Shown: piece by piece, positions 1 to 6,536 of the stretch
Numbering within the stretch: the stretch's first letter is position 1
Layout: each line of letters opens with the position of its first letter
Assembly (NCBI GenBank): GCA_018056215.1
Contig: JAGPGB010000006.1
Location: 1-14,327, forward strand
DNA length: 14,327 nt
Direction of reading: 5' to 3'
From: Bacteroidales bacterium
GTDB lineage: Bacteria; Bacteroidota; Bacteroidia; Bacteroidales; DTU049
Translations under genes and position numbers: made by a program
Notes under the pieces: generated by a model
Database searches by the model: none
What the model saw: the letters and a program-made list of their open reading frames with translations, nothing else
Told to the model about the DNA's origin: nothing

Positions 1-1
1 T

Positions 2-193
2 TTCCAAGCTATAGAAATATGGTTCTCCTTAAAACCTGATTTATTTAAGCAAAATCCTTGTGCTTTTAAATATAAAATCTTATCTTTATAACAAATTAAA
101 AATCTAAGTTTTCATCAACAACCTTGTGAAACTTGACAAATAGAAACTTCTAAAAGTGAGCCAACTCCATTGCCTGATAAAACAAAGGAATAA
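2..193 (+). pseudogene. possible 3' remnant of an unidentified gene, with in-frame stops
   Basis: One reading frame runs from base 2 and is interrupted by TAA at 89-91 and TGA at 134-136 before a final TAA at 191-193. The three segments (29, 14 and 18 residues) read like ordinary protein, for example IEIWFSLKPDLFKQNPC and SEPTPLPDKTKE. Base composition here (about 37% G+C in 121-180) is gene-like and drops sharply to about 13% in 241-300. The frame could be the last 29 codons of a gene ending at 91, or a decayed gene tail. The opposite strand is also open for about 39 codons (ending near 115) without an ATG, so the coding strand is not certain. I do not recognise a family. Open runs of this length are not rare by chance in A/T-rich DNA. 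Confidence 0.2.
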
Positions 194-362
194 ATTTTTA
201 ATAACTTTATCCTTTTGTTTTGCCTTGATTTAATTTAAAAAAAGATATTTAGTTTCATAAAATAACAATTAGATTAAAATACTTAAGTATTTTACTTTTT
301 GTTAATTTTCCAATAATATTTTTAAAATTTCAATTTAATAAAAGATTTGTAATAAAATTTTT
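194..362. other. A/T-rich spacer before the ribosomal operon
   Basis: Very A/T-rich non-coding DNA between the possible gene remnant and the rplM promoter. I see no tRNA, no terminator hairpin and no open frame with a plausible start. Confidence 0.5.
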
Positions 363-389
363 TTGTTAGAAAAAAAATTATTACTTTTG
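363..389 (+). promoter_or_regulatory. Bacteroidota-type promoter of rplM operon
   Basis: TACTTTTG at 382-389 matches the -7 consensus TAnnTTTG exactly. A TTG at 363-365 could be the -33 element, although the 16-nt spacing is slightly short. Transcription would begin around 395, giving a leader of about 25 nt before the rplM ATG at 419. This is inferred from motif and position only. Confidence 0.6.
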
Positions 390-418
390 CAAACCAAAAT
401 TGTTGAAAAATAAAATCA

Positions 419-874
419 ATGGATACATTAAGTTATAAAACGGTACATTTGAATGCTCAGACAGTGAATAAGGAATGGGTATTAGTAGATGCAGCTGGTC
501 AAACTCTAGGGCGATTAGCATCAAGAGTAGCATATGTTTTAAGAGGGAAACACAAACCTGGATATACACCTCATGTAGATTGTGGTGATAATGTGATAGT
601 TATTAATGCTGATAAAGTAGTTTTAACTGGTAATAAATTTCATCAAAAAATGTATTATCATTATACAGGTTATCCACATGGTCAACGTGGAGAATCAGCA
701 GAAGACATAATTAAACGTAAACCTACTTTTTTAGTAGAACATGCTGTCAAAGGTATGTTACCTAAAAATAGATTAGGAAGACAAATTTTTAAAAATTTAT
801 ATGTTTACGCAGGTGCAGAGCATCCTCATCAAGCACAAACACCTAAAGTCATTGATATTAATAAAATAAAATAG
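419..874 (+). CDS. rplM: 50S ribosomal protein L13
   Basis: Ribosomal protein L13 is an early-assembling protein of the large subunit that binds 23S rRNA. The 151-residue product is full length for Bacteroidota and starts MDTLSYKTVHLNA as these proteins do. Conserved stretches are visible in order: EWVLVDAAGQTLGRLAS (about 20-36), the GKHKPGYTPHVDCGDNV block (about 43-59), VLTGNK, YTGYPHGQR and VKGMLPKNRLGR, ending with the LYVYAGAEHPH motif. The ATG at 419 fits both the family start and the promoter about 30 nt upstream. It is the first gene of the operon, and only 6 nt separate its stop from rpsI, so the two are co-transcribed. Confidence 0.97.
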   Translation: MDTLSYKTVHLNAQTVNKEWVLVDAAGQTLGRLASRVAYVLRGKHKPGYTPHVDCGDNVIVINADKVVLTGNKFHQKMYYHYTGYPHGQRGESAEDIIKRKPTFLVEHAVKGMLPKNRLGRQIFKNLYVYAGAEHPHQAQTPKVIDINKIK

Positions 875-880
875 TAGAGC

Positions 881-1276
881 ATGGACAATAAAATAATTTC
901 TGGTAGAAGAAAAGAAGCTATTGCTAGAATACGTCTTATAAAAGTAGAAGATGGTAAGCAAGAGATTATTATTAATAATAGAGATTATAAAGAATATTTC
1001 CCTTCATTATCTTTACATTATATCGTAGAGCAACCATTAAAAATAACTGAAACATTAGGACAATATAGTGTAAAAGGTAGATTAGATGGCGGTGGTATAA
1101 AAGGACAAGCTGAAGCTTTACGTTTAGCTATAGCTAAAGCTTTAGTAGAAGAAAATCCAGAATTCAAACCAATATTAAAGAAACATAAACTTTTAACTAG
1201 AGATTCTCGTATGGTTGAACGTAAAAAACCTGGTCAACCCAAAGCACGTAAAAAGAATCAATTCTCTAAGCGTTAA
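881..1276 (+). CDS. rpsI: 30S ribosomal protein S9
   Basis: Ribosomal protein S9 belongs to the head of the small subunit; its basic C-terminal tail reaches the P-site tRNA in known ribosomes. The 131-residue product shows the family marks: GRRKEAIARI near the N terminus, the LDGGGIKGQAEALRLAIAKAL core at about 69-89, TRDSRMVERKKPGQPKARKK, and the near-universal C-terminal SKR that contacts tRNA. L13-S9 is one of the most conserved ribosomal gene pairs, which supports the call. No internal oddities are visible. A 106-nt gap follows before rpsB, much longer than the other gaps of this operon. Confidence 0.97.
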   Translation: MDNKIISGRRKEAIARIRLIKVEDGKQEIIINNRDYKEYFPSLSLHYIVEQPLKITETLGQYSVKGRLDGGGIKGQAEALRLAIAKALVEENPEFKPILKKHKLLTRDSRMVERKKPGQPKARKKNQFSKR

Positions 1277-1305
1277 TGCTGATGAAATATCAAAGTTTAG
1301 TATCC

Positions 1306-1346
1306 AAATTATTGAGACTACAAAATTATTGTGCTACTCAATAATT
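1306..1346 (+). promoter_or_regulatory. possible structured leader of rpsB
   Basis: In the 106-nt gap between rpsI and rpsB, AATTATTGAG (1307-1316) is the exact reverse complement of CTCAATAATT (1337-1346). The two could form a 10-bp stem with a 20-nt loop. The loop holds a second copy of AAATTATTGwG (1306-1316 and 1323-1333, 17 nt apart). No T-run follows, so it is not an ordinary terminator. Ribosomal protein S2 regulates its own operon through the rpsB leader in some bacteria, so a regulatory leader is a reasonable guess, but it may also be chance pairing in A/T-rich DNA. Confidence 0.35.
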
Positions 1347-1382
1347 GATATAATTAAGGAATGTAAACAAAAAAAATAATAA

Positions 1383-2216
1383 ATGGAACAATTAACATTT
1401 GATCAACTCCTAGAAGCTGGATGTCATTTTGGACATCTAACTCGTAAATGGCATCCTAATATGGCTCCATATATTTTTATGGAAAAAAATGGGATACACA
1501 TAATAGATCTAAATAAAACTCTAGCAAAATTAGAAGAAGCTAATCAAGCTGGTTATAATTTAGGTCGTGCTGGCAAAAAAATACTATTTGTAGGTACAAA
1601 AAAACAAGCAAAAGAAATTATTGGCAATGCAGCAAAAAGTATTAACATGCCATATATTACTGAACGCTGGCCTGGTGGATTACTTACTAATTTTGTCACT
1701 ATTAGAAAATCTATCAAAAAAATGCAACAAATTGACAAAATGATGAATGATCCTACTTTTTCTAATATTTCTAAAAGAGAAAGATTGCAGTTAGCTAGGC
1801 AAAGAGCTAAATTAGAAAAAACTTTAGGATCAATAGTAAATATGGTACGTCTACCGAGTGCTATTTTTGTAGTAGATATTGTAAAAGAACATATAGCTGT
1901 AGCTGAAGCTCATAAATTAAATATCCCTGTTTTCGCTATCATAGATACTAATGCTAATCCTCAATTAGTTGATTACCCTATACCAGCTAATGATGATGCT
2001 GCTAAATCTATCCAAACAATTTTAGAAAGTTTCGTAGAATCAGTGAAAAAAGGTCTCAATGAAAGAATAGGTGCTATGGAAGATGCTGAAAAAGAAGATG
2101 AAGAATTTAGCGAAGAAAAATTAAAAGAAAAGAAAATTAAAGTTATAGAAGCTTCTGTAGACGCAGAAGAAGAAGGAAAAGGAAATAAACAACGTAGAAC
2201 AAGAAAAAAGGAATAA
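1383..2216 (+). CDS. rpsB: 30S ribosomal protein S2
   Basis: Ribosomal protein S2 binds late to the small subunit between head and body and helps hold S1 where that protein is present. The product is 277 residues. The S2 fold covers about residues 1-225, with the signature FDQLLEAGCHFGHLTRKWHPNM at the N terminus, PYIFMEKNGIHIIDL, ILFVGTKKQAKEII, ERWPGGLLTNF and the AIIDTNANPQLVDYPIPANDD segment. After the core comes a charged tail of about 50 residues. It is glutamate/aspartate-rich first (MEDAEKEDEEFSEE) and lysine/arginine-rich at the very end (KQRRTRKKE), probably disordered. The downstream gene is tsf after 4 nt, the standard rpsB-tsf pair, so translational coupling is likely. Confidence 0.97.
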   Translation: MEQLTFDQLLEAGCHFGHLTRKWHPNMAPYIFMEKNGIHIIDLNKTLAKLEEANQAGYNLGRAGKKILFVGTKKQAKEIIGNAAKSINMPYITERWPGGLLTNFVTIRKSIKKMQQIDKMMNDPTFSNISKRERLQLARQRAKLEKTLGSIVNMVRLPSAIFVVDIVKEHIAVAEAHKLNIPVFAIIDTNANPQLVDYPIPANDDAAKSIQTILESFVESVKKGLNERIGAMEDAEKEDEEFSEEKLKEKKIKVIEASVDAEEEGKGNKQRRTRKKE

Positions 2217-2220
2217 TTGT

Positions 2221-3054
2221 ATGTCAAACATTAGTGCAAAAGATGTTTATAAACTTCGTGATCTCACTGGGTTAGGTGTGATGGATTGTAAAAAAGCTTT
2301 AGAAGAAGCCGAAGGTGATTTCGATAAAGCTATAGAAATTTTAAGAAAAAAAGGTCAAAAAGTCGCTAGTAATAGAGCTGATAGATCTGCCAATGAAGGT
2401 ATAGTAATTACTAAAATATCTGATGATAAATCTTTTGGTATTATCATGATGCTCAATTGCGAAACAGATTTCGTTTCTAAAAATGAAGAATTTGTTAATC
2501 TAGCAAATGATATTTCAAACATAGCTTTACAAAATAAAATAAAATCATTAGAAGATCTTTTGAAAGCAACTATTAACGGTTTTACCGTAGAGCAAAGTAT
2601 TAATAACTACATGGGAAAATGTGGCGAAAAAATTCAAATTTCCCATTATCAATATATTGAAGCTCCTTTAGTAATTGGTTATAATCACCATAATGGCCGT
2701 GTAGGTGCTCTAATAGGACTATCTAAATCTTCTGAAAAAGCTCAAGAACTTGGTCATAATTTAGCTATGCAAATAGCTGCTATGAATCCATTAGCTATTG
2801 ACAAAAGTGATGTTTCTCAAGATGTTATAGATAAAGAGTTAGATGTAGCTAGAGAATTAGCTAGAAAAGAAGGCAAACCAGAAGATCTAATCGAAAAAAT
2901 CGCTCAAGGCAGATTAAATAAATTTTACCAGGAAAGTACTCTTCTTAACCAAGAATACATCATGGAAAATGACAAAAATGTTAATGATTATATTAAATCT
3001 ATTGATCCAGAAATTAAAGTTACTAAATTTTATAGATTTGCTCTAGGATCATAA
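2221..3054 (+). CDS. tsf: translation elongation factor Ts
   Basis: EF-Ts is the cytoplasmic nucleotide-exchange factor that releases GDP from EF-Tu so that it can bind GTP and aminoacyl-tRNA again. The 277-residue product has the N-terminal UBA-like domain with the first family signature, LRDLTGLGVMDCKKALEEA (about 12-30). The second signature, NCETDFVSKNEEF, includes the TDFV residues (82-85) that contact EF-Tu. Two further core segments follow, including GRVGALIGLSKSSEKA and LAMQIAAMNPLAI. It is the last gene of the operon; a strong terminator lies about 40 nt downstream. Nothing appears truncated. Confidence 0.97.
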   Translation: MSNISAKDVYKLRDLTGLGVMDCKKALEEAEGDFDKAIEILRKKGQKVASNRADRSANEGIVITKISDDKSFGIIMMLNCETDFVSKNEEFVNLANDISNIALQNKIKSLEDLLKATINGFTVEQSINNYMGKCGEKIQISHYQYIEAPLVIGYNHHNGRVGALIGLSKSSEKAQELGHNLAMQIAAMNPLAIDKSDVSQDVIDKELDVARELARKEGKPEDLIEKIAQGRLNKFYQESTLLNQEYIMENDKNVNDYIKSIDPEIKVTKFYRFALGS

Positions 3055-3094
3055 ACTAATCGACTATTTTTTCATAATAATAATTTTTTTCATT

Positions 3095-3121
3095 AAGAGC
3101 CTCATTTTTGAGGCTCTTTTT
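3095..3121 (+). terminator. intrinsic terminator of rplM-rpsI-rpsB-tsf
   Basis: AAGAGCCTCA (3095-3104) and TGAGGCTCTT (3109-3118) form a perfect 10-bp stem closing a TTTT loop, followed by a T-run to 3121. It lies 41 nt after the tsf stop and is the clearest terminator in the window. Confidence 0.93.
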
Positions 3122-3453
3122 GATTTAAAGAAAATACTTTTATTGAATAAATTTTAATTAAAAAACAAACTATAAAATTAATTAAATAAATGTTTAAATT
3201 AAGTAATGATATATTAATTTAAATAAATTATTGTTTACACTTTTTAAATTGTATCTATTATAAGAAATATTAAATATCATTAATTTTAATAAATATTCGT
3301 ATAAAATCTTTATTAATAATAGTTTAAACCTTTTAAAAATAAATAATTAAATATCATTAATTAATTTAAACAAAAAAAATGTTATTTTGTAAAAATGCTT
3401 AATATCTGATAGATAGAAGATATTTCAAAAAGTTTTCATATCTATAAATAAAA
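3122..3453. other. A/T-rich spacer between convergent operons, with a repeated 16-mer
   Basis: About 330 bases without a believable gene between the tsf and pntB terminators. The 16-mer TTAAATATCATTAATT occurs exactly twice (3270-3285 and 3347-3362, 77 bp apart). I see no tRNA, promoter or open frame with a good start. No function can be assigned. Confidence 0.5.
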
Positions 3454-3484
3454 TAAAAAAAGAGACACATTCAAATATGTCTCT
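3454..3484 (-). terminator. intrinsic terminator of pntAB
   Basis: AGAGACA (3461-3467) pairs with TGTCTCT (3478-3484); two more pairs (AT/AT) after one mismatch leave a TCAA loop. On the minus strand the stem is followed by a run of seven Ts (the A-run 3454-3460). It lies about 20 nt beyond the pntB stop. A T-run at 3486-3490 on the plus strand means it could also stop rightward transcripts. Confidence 0.85.
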
Positions 3485-3505
3485 CTTTTTATTTAAAAAT
3501 TATAT

Positions 3506-4888
3506 TTACAAAAGAGAATTTATTTTTTCTACGCTTTCTTTAGCATCACCATAAAGCATAGCAGTATTTTCTTTATAGAATAATGGATTTTCTACACCTG
3601 CATAACCGACAGCCATAGATCGTTTCATAACAATAACTCTTTTAGCTTTCCAAACCTCAATTACTGGCATACCATATATAGGGCTAGAAGGATCTTCCTG
3701 AGCACCAGGATTCACAGTATCATTAGCACCGATGACTAATACTACATCCGTTTCAGGAAGTTCTGGATTTATTTCATCCATTTCTAGCACAATATCATAA
3801 GGCACATTAGCCTCTGCTAATAATACATTCATATGGCCAGGCAACCTACCAGCAACTGGATGGATACCAAATTTTACTGTTTTACCTTCATTTCTAAGTT
3901 TCTCAACAAGATCATGAATAGGATACTGAGCTTTAGCTACAGCCATACCATAGCCTGGAACAATAACAATAGACTGAGCTTCTTTTAACCATTCTGCTGC
4001 CTCATCATGTGTAATTGAAGTAACTTTCCCTTCAATTTTAGCACCAGTTTTAACCTCTTGACCGAAACCACCTGATATTACTGCAAAAAAAGATCTATTC
4101 ATAGCTTTGCACATAATAATAGATAAAATAGCACCAGAACTACCTACCAAAGCTCCAGTAACTATCAATAAATCATTACCTAAGGTAAATCCAGAAGCTG
4201 CAGCTGCCCATCCTGACAAAGAGTTTAGCATAGAGATAACTACAGGCATATCTGCACCACCTATTGCCATTACTAACATTAAGCCAAAAAATGCAGCTAT
4301 AGCGGTCATTATAGCTAAATAAGGCATACCATCAACTCCTGTAGCTTGTACAAAAAATACGCCTAAAACTACAGATACTACTAATAATAATATATTAATA
4401 ATATCTTTACCCTTATAAACAACAGGTTTGGGAGTTACCTTTCCTGTTAATTTACCCCATGCTATCAATGAACCAGTAAACGTAATAGCACCTATAAAAA
4501 CTCCAAGATATATTTCTACATAATGAATTGTTCTTTCAGCACCTAATAAATCTAATGTTTTAGGATCTATATATGAACCATATCCTACTAAAACTGCTGC
4601 CAACCCAACGAAACTATGTAACATAGCTATTAATTGTGGCATTGCCGTCATCTGCACTTTTCTAGCCACTAATATGCCAATTACAGATGCTATTAACATA
4701 GCAATAATAATAAAACCATACCCCTGAATATTCCCCAATAAAGTAGCTACAACCGCTATTATCATACCAATAATGCCATAGATAACTCCTCTTTTAGCTG
4801 ATTCTTGATTAGATAAACCAGAGAGACTTAAAATAAATAATATAGAAGCAAATAAATATGCTGCTGTTTGTATTTCTGCTGATATCAT
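3506..4888 (-). CDS. pntB: NAD(P) transhydrogenase subunit beta
   Basis: PntB is the beta subunit of the proton-translocating transhydrogenase, an inner-membrane complex that uses the proton gradient to reduce NADP+ with NADH. The product is 460 residues, close to the 462 of E. coli. Residues 1 to about 270 form several hydrophobic membrane helices. They include the motif MLHSFVGLAAVLVG with His91 and MLNSLSGWAAA with Asn222, both at the same numbers as residues implicated in the proton path of E. coli PntB. The C-terminal NADP-binding domain (about 290-460) shows VPGYGMAVAKAQYP (GYGMAV 312-317), GIHPVAGRLPGHMNVLLAEA, IGANDTVNP (388-395 region) and MKRSMAVGYAG. It starts 8 nt after the pntA stop, so it is the second gene of a two-gene operon. 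Confidence 0.96.
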   Translation of the reverse strand: MISAEIQTAAYLFASILFILSLSGLSNQESAKRGVIYGIIGMIIAVVATLLGNIQGYGFIIIAMLIASVIGILVARKVQMTAMPQLIAMLHSFVGLAAVLVGYGSYIDPKTLDLLGAERTIHYVEIYLGVFIGAITFTGSLIAWGKLTGKVTPKPVVYKGKDIINILLLVVSVVLGVFFVQATGVDGMPYLAIMTAIAAFFGLMLVMAIGGADMPVVISMLNSLSGWAAAASGFTLGNDLLIVTGALVGSSGAILSIIMCKAMNRSFFAVISGGFGQEVKTGAKIEGKVTSITHDEAAEWLKEAQSIVIVPGYGMAVAKAQYPIHDLVEKLRNEGKTVKFGIHPVAGRLPGHMNVLLAEANVPYDIVLEMDEINPELPETDVVLVIGANDTVNPGAQEDPSSPIYGMPVIEVWKAKRVIVMKRSMAVGYAGVENPLFYKENTAMLYGDAKESVEKINSLL

Positions 4889-4896
4889 AAACTAAA

Positions 4897-6429
4897 TTAT
4901 TTTTTAAACATTTTTAACATTCTATAAGTAACTAAAAAACCACCTACAATATTTATACAAACAATTAATATTGAAATAAAGGCTAAAATAGATTTGGCAT
5001 CTGTAATATTTGATTGCATCTGCAGCAGTCCACCGATAATTATAATCCCACTGATAGCATTAGTAACTGACATCAATGGTGTATGTAAGGCATGAGTAAC
5101 ATTCCATATCACATTCCACCCGACAAATACAGCTAAAACAAAGACAGTCATATGCCTCATAAAATCTGGAGGAGCTACTTTACCTAAGAAAAACAAACAA
5201 ATACCCACGATAATGATGTAAATTGCATTATTTATCAATTGTTTACTTAGTTTTTTAGCTTTAGATATAGAGTCTTGTTCAATAGATTTAGAAATGATAG
5301 GTTTTTGTGCACTAACAGGTAATGGCTCTGGAGGCCAATTGATTTTACCATTATACACTACTACAGCACGCTTGATAACATCATCATTCATATTGATATT
5401 AAATTTATCAGCAGTGCCCAGCTCTTCTAAAAAATTAATTAAATTATTACCATATAAATAGCTAGCTTGAGTAGGCATCATATTAACTTTCCCTAAAATT
5501 GTAACTCCATTATCAGTAGTAATAATTTCATCTTTTTTAGTCAAAACACAATTACCACCTGTAGGAGCAGCTAAATCAACGATCACAGAGCCACATTTCA
5601 TAGCATTCACATGATCTTCAAATAATAATTTAGGAGCTTCTTTACCAGGTATTTGAGCAGTAGTGATAATAATATCAACTTCTTGAGCTTGTTTTTTAAA
5701 GAGAGCTAACTCAGCTTTTATATAAGCCTCACTCATTTCTTTGCTATATCCTGTTTCAGTAGAACCATCCTCTTCAAGGTCAACAGTAATAAATTGAGCA
5801 CCCATAGATTGTACTTGCTCGGCAGTTTCTTTTCTAGTATCAAAAGCTCTCACGATGGCTCCTAATGATTTAGCTGTACCTATAGCAGCCAATCCTGCTA
5901 CACCAGTTCCTATTACTAAAACTTTAGCAGGATCTACTTTGCCAGCAGCAGTAATTTGACCATTAAGGAATCTACCAAAATGGAAAGCAGCTTCTACGAC
6001 AGCTCTGTAACCAGCAATATTAGACATCGATGAAAGAACATCCATTTTTTGAGCTCTAGAAATACGTGGTATTGCATCCATAGCCACAGCATTGATGCCT
6101 TTCTCAGCTAATTTTGTTAAAAGTTGCTGATTGAGTGCTGGATACAAATAAGATAAAACCAAAGTGCCAGGTTTCATCAAATTAATTTCTTGATCAGTAG
6201 GGGGCTGCACTTTAAAAACAATGTCAGCAATTGAATACAATTCTTCAGCACTATCAACAATATTAGCACCGGCATTTAAATAATCCTCATCTGTGTATTT
6301 GGCTTTTAGACCAGCATTAGATTGAATGTAAACATCATATCCCAATTTTTTTAATTTCGAGATATTTTTAGGTGAAATAGCAACTCTATCTTCGTTAGGA
6401 TCTATTTCTTTAGGGATAATTATTTTCAT
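4897..6429 (-). CDS. pntA: NAD(P) transhydrogenase subunit alpha (single-chain form)
   Basis: PntA carries the NAD(H)-binding domain and the first membrane helices of the transhydrogenase. The product has 510 residues, the same as E. coli PntA. The alanine dehydrogenase/PNT-type domain (about 1-375) starts KIIIPKEIDPNEDRVAISP. It contains the Rossmann loop GTGVAGLAAIG from residue 174, the acidic end of the second strand in RAFDTR (about 195-199), and the PGKEAPKLLFEDHV and VIVDLAAPTGGNC segments. A lysine-rich linker leads to four hydrophobic helices between about 400 and 508. Some bacteria split this subunit into two genes; here it is one chain. The first codon is set by the family start and by a promoter element 26 nt upstream. 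Confidence 0.96.
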   Translation of the reverse strand: MKIIIPKEIDPNEDRVAISPKNISKLKKLGYDVYIQSNAGLKAKYTDEDYLNAGANIVDSAEELYSIADIVFKVQPPTDQEINLMKPGTLVLSYLYPALNQQLLTKLAEKGINAVAMDAIPRISRAQKMDVLSSMSNIAGYRAVVEAAFHFGRFLNGQITAAGKVDPAKVLVIGTGVAGLAAIGTAKSLGAIVRAFDTRKETAEQVQSMGAQFITVDLEEDGSTETGYSKEMSEAYIKAELALFKKQAQEVDIIITTAQIPGKEAPKLLFEDHVNAMKCGSVIVDLAAPTGGNCVLTKKDEIITTDNGVTILGKVNMMPTQASYLYGNNLINFLEELGTADKFNINMNDDVIKRAVVVYNGKINWPPEPLPVSAQKPIISKSIEQDSISKAKKLSKQLINNAIYIIIVGICLFFLGKVAPPDFMRHMTVFVLAVFVGWNVIWNVTHALHTPLMSVTNAISGIIIIGGLLQMQSNITDAKSILAFISILIVCINIVGGFLVTYRMLKMFKK

Positions 6430-6454
6430 TTTTTTATTTTGTTAAAAAAAACTT

Positions 6455-6462
6455 CAAAAGTA
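6455..6462 (-). promoter_or_regulatory. Bacteroidota-type -7 element of pntAB
   Basis: On the minus strand TACTTTTG matches TAnnTTTG exactly, 25 nt before the pntA ATG and just beyond the gdhA terminator. Transcription would start near 6450. No clear -33 element is visible. It implies that pntAB is transcribed separately from gdhA. Confidence 0.55.
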
Positions 6463-6479
6463 AAAAATTTTTTTAAAAT

Positions 6480-6514
6480 AAAAAAAGGCTTTATGCAAAA
6501 CACAAAGCCTTTTT
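6480..6514 (-). terminator. intrinsic terminator of gdhA
   Basis: AAAAAGGCTTT (6482-6492) and AAAGCCTTTTT (6504-6514) form an 11-bp stem with an 11-nt loop. On the minus strand it is followed by T-rich DNA. It lies about 22 nt past the gdhA stop, between gdhA and the pntA promoter. Confidence 0.88.
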
Positions 6515-6536
6515 AATTAAAAATTATTAAAATGGA

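Noticed and set aside
1..240. Possible tmRNA, 6S, SRP or RNase P RNA gene on either strand
   Set aside because: None of the conserved cores I know for these RNAs is recognisable, and no tRNA-like end or CCA is present.
381..569. 62-codon open frame on the minus strand over the start of rplM
   Set aside because: It overlaps the clearly conserved L13 gene and its promoter and shows no family resemblance.
1973..2227. 84-codon serine-rich open frame antisense to the end of rpsB
   Set aside because: It is the mirror of the lysine/glutamate-rich S2 tail; such codons give long serine/phenylalanine frames on the other strand.
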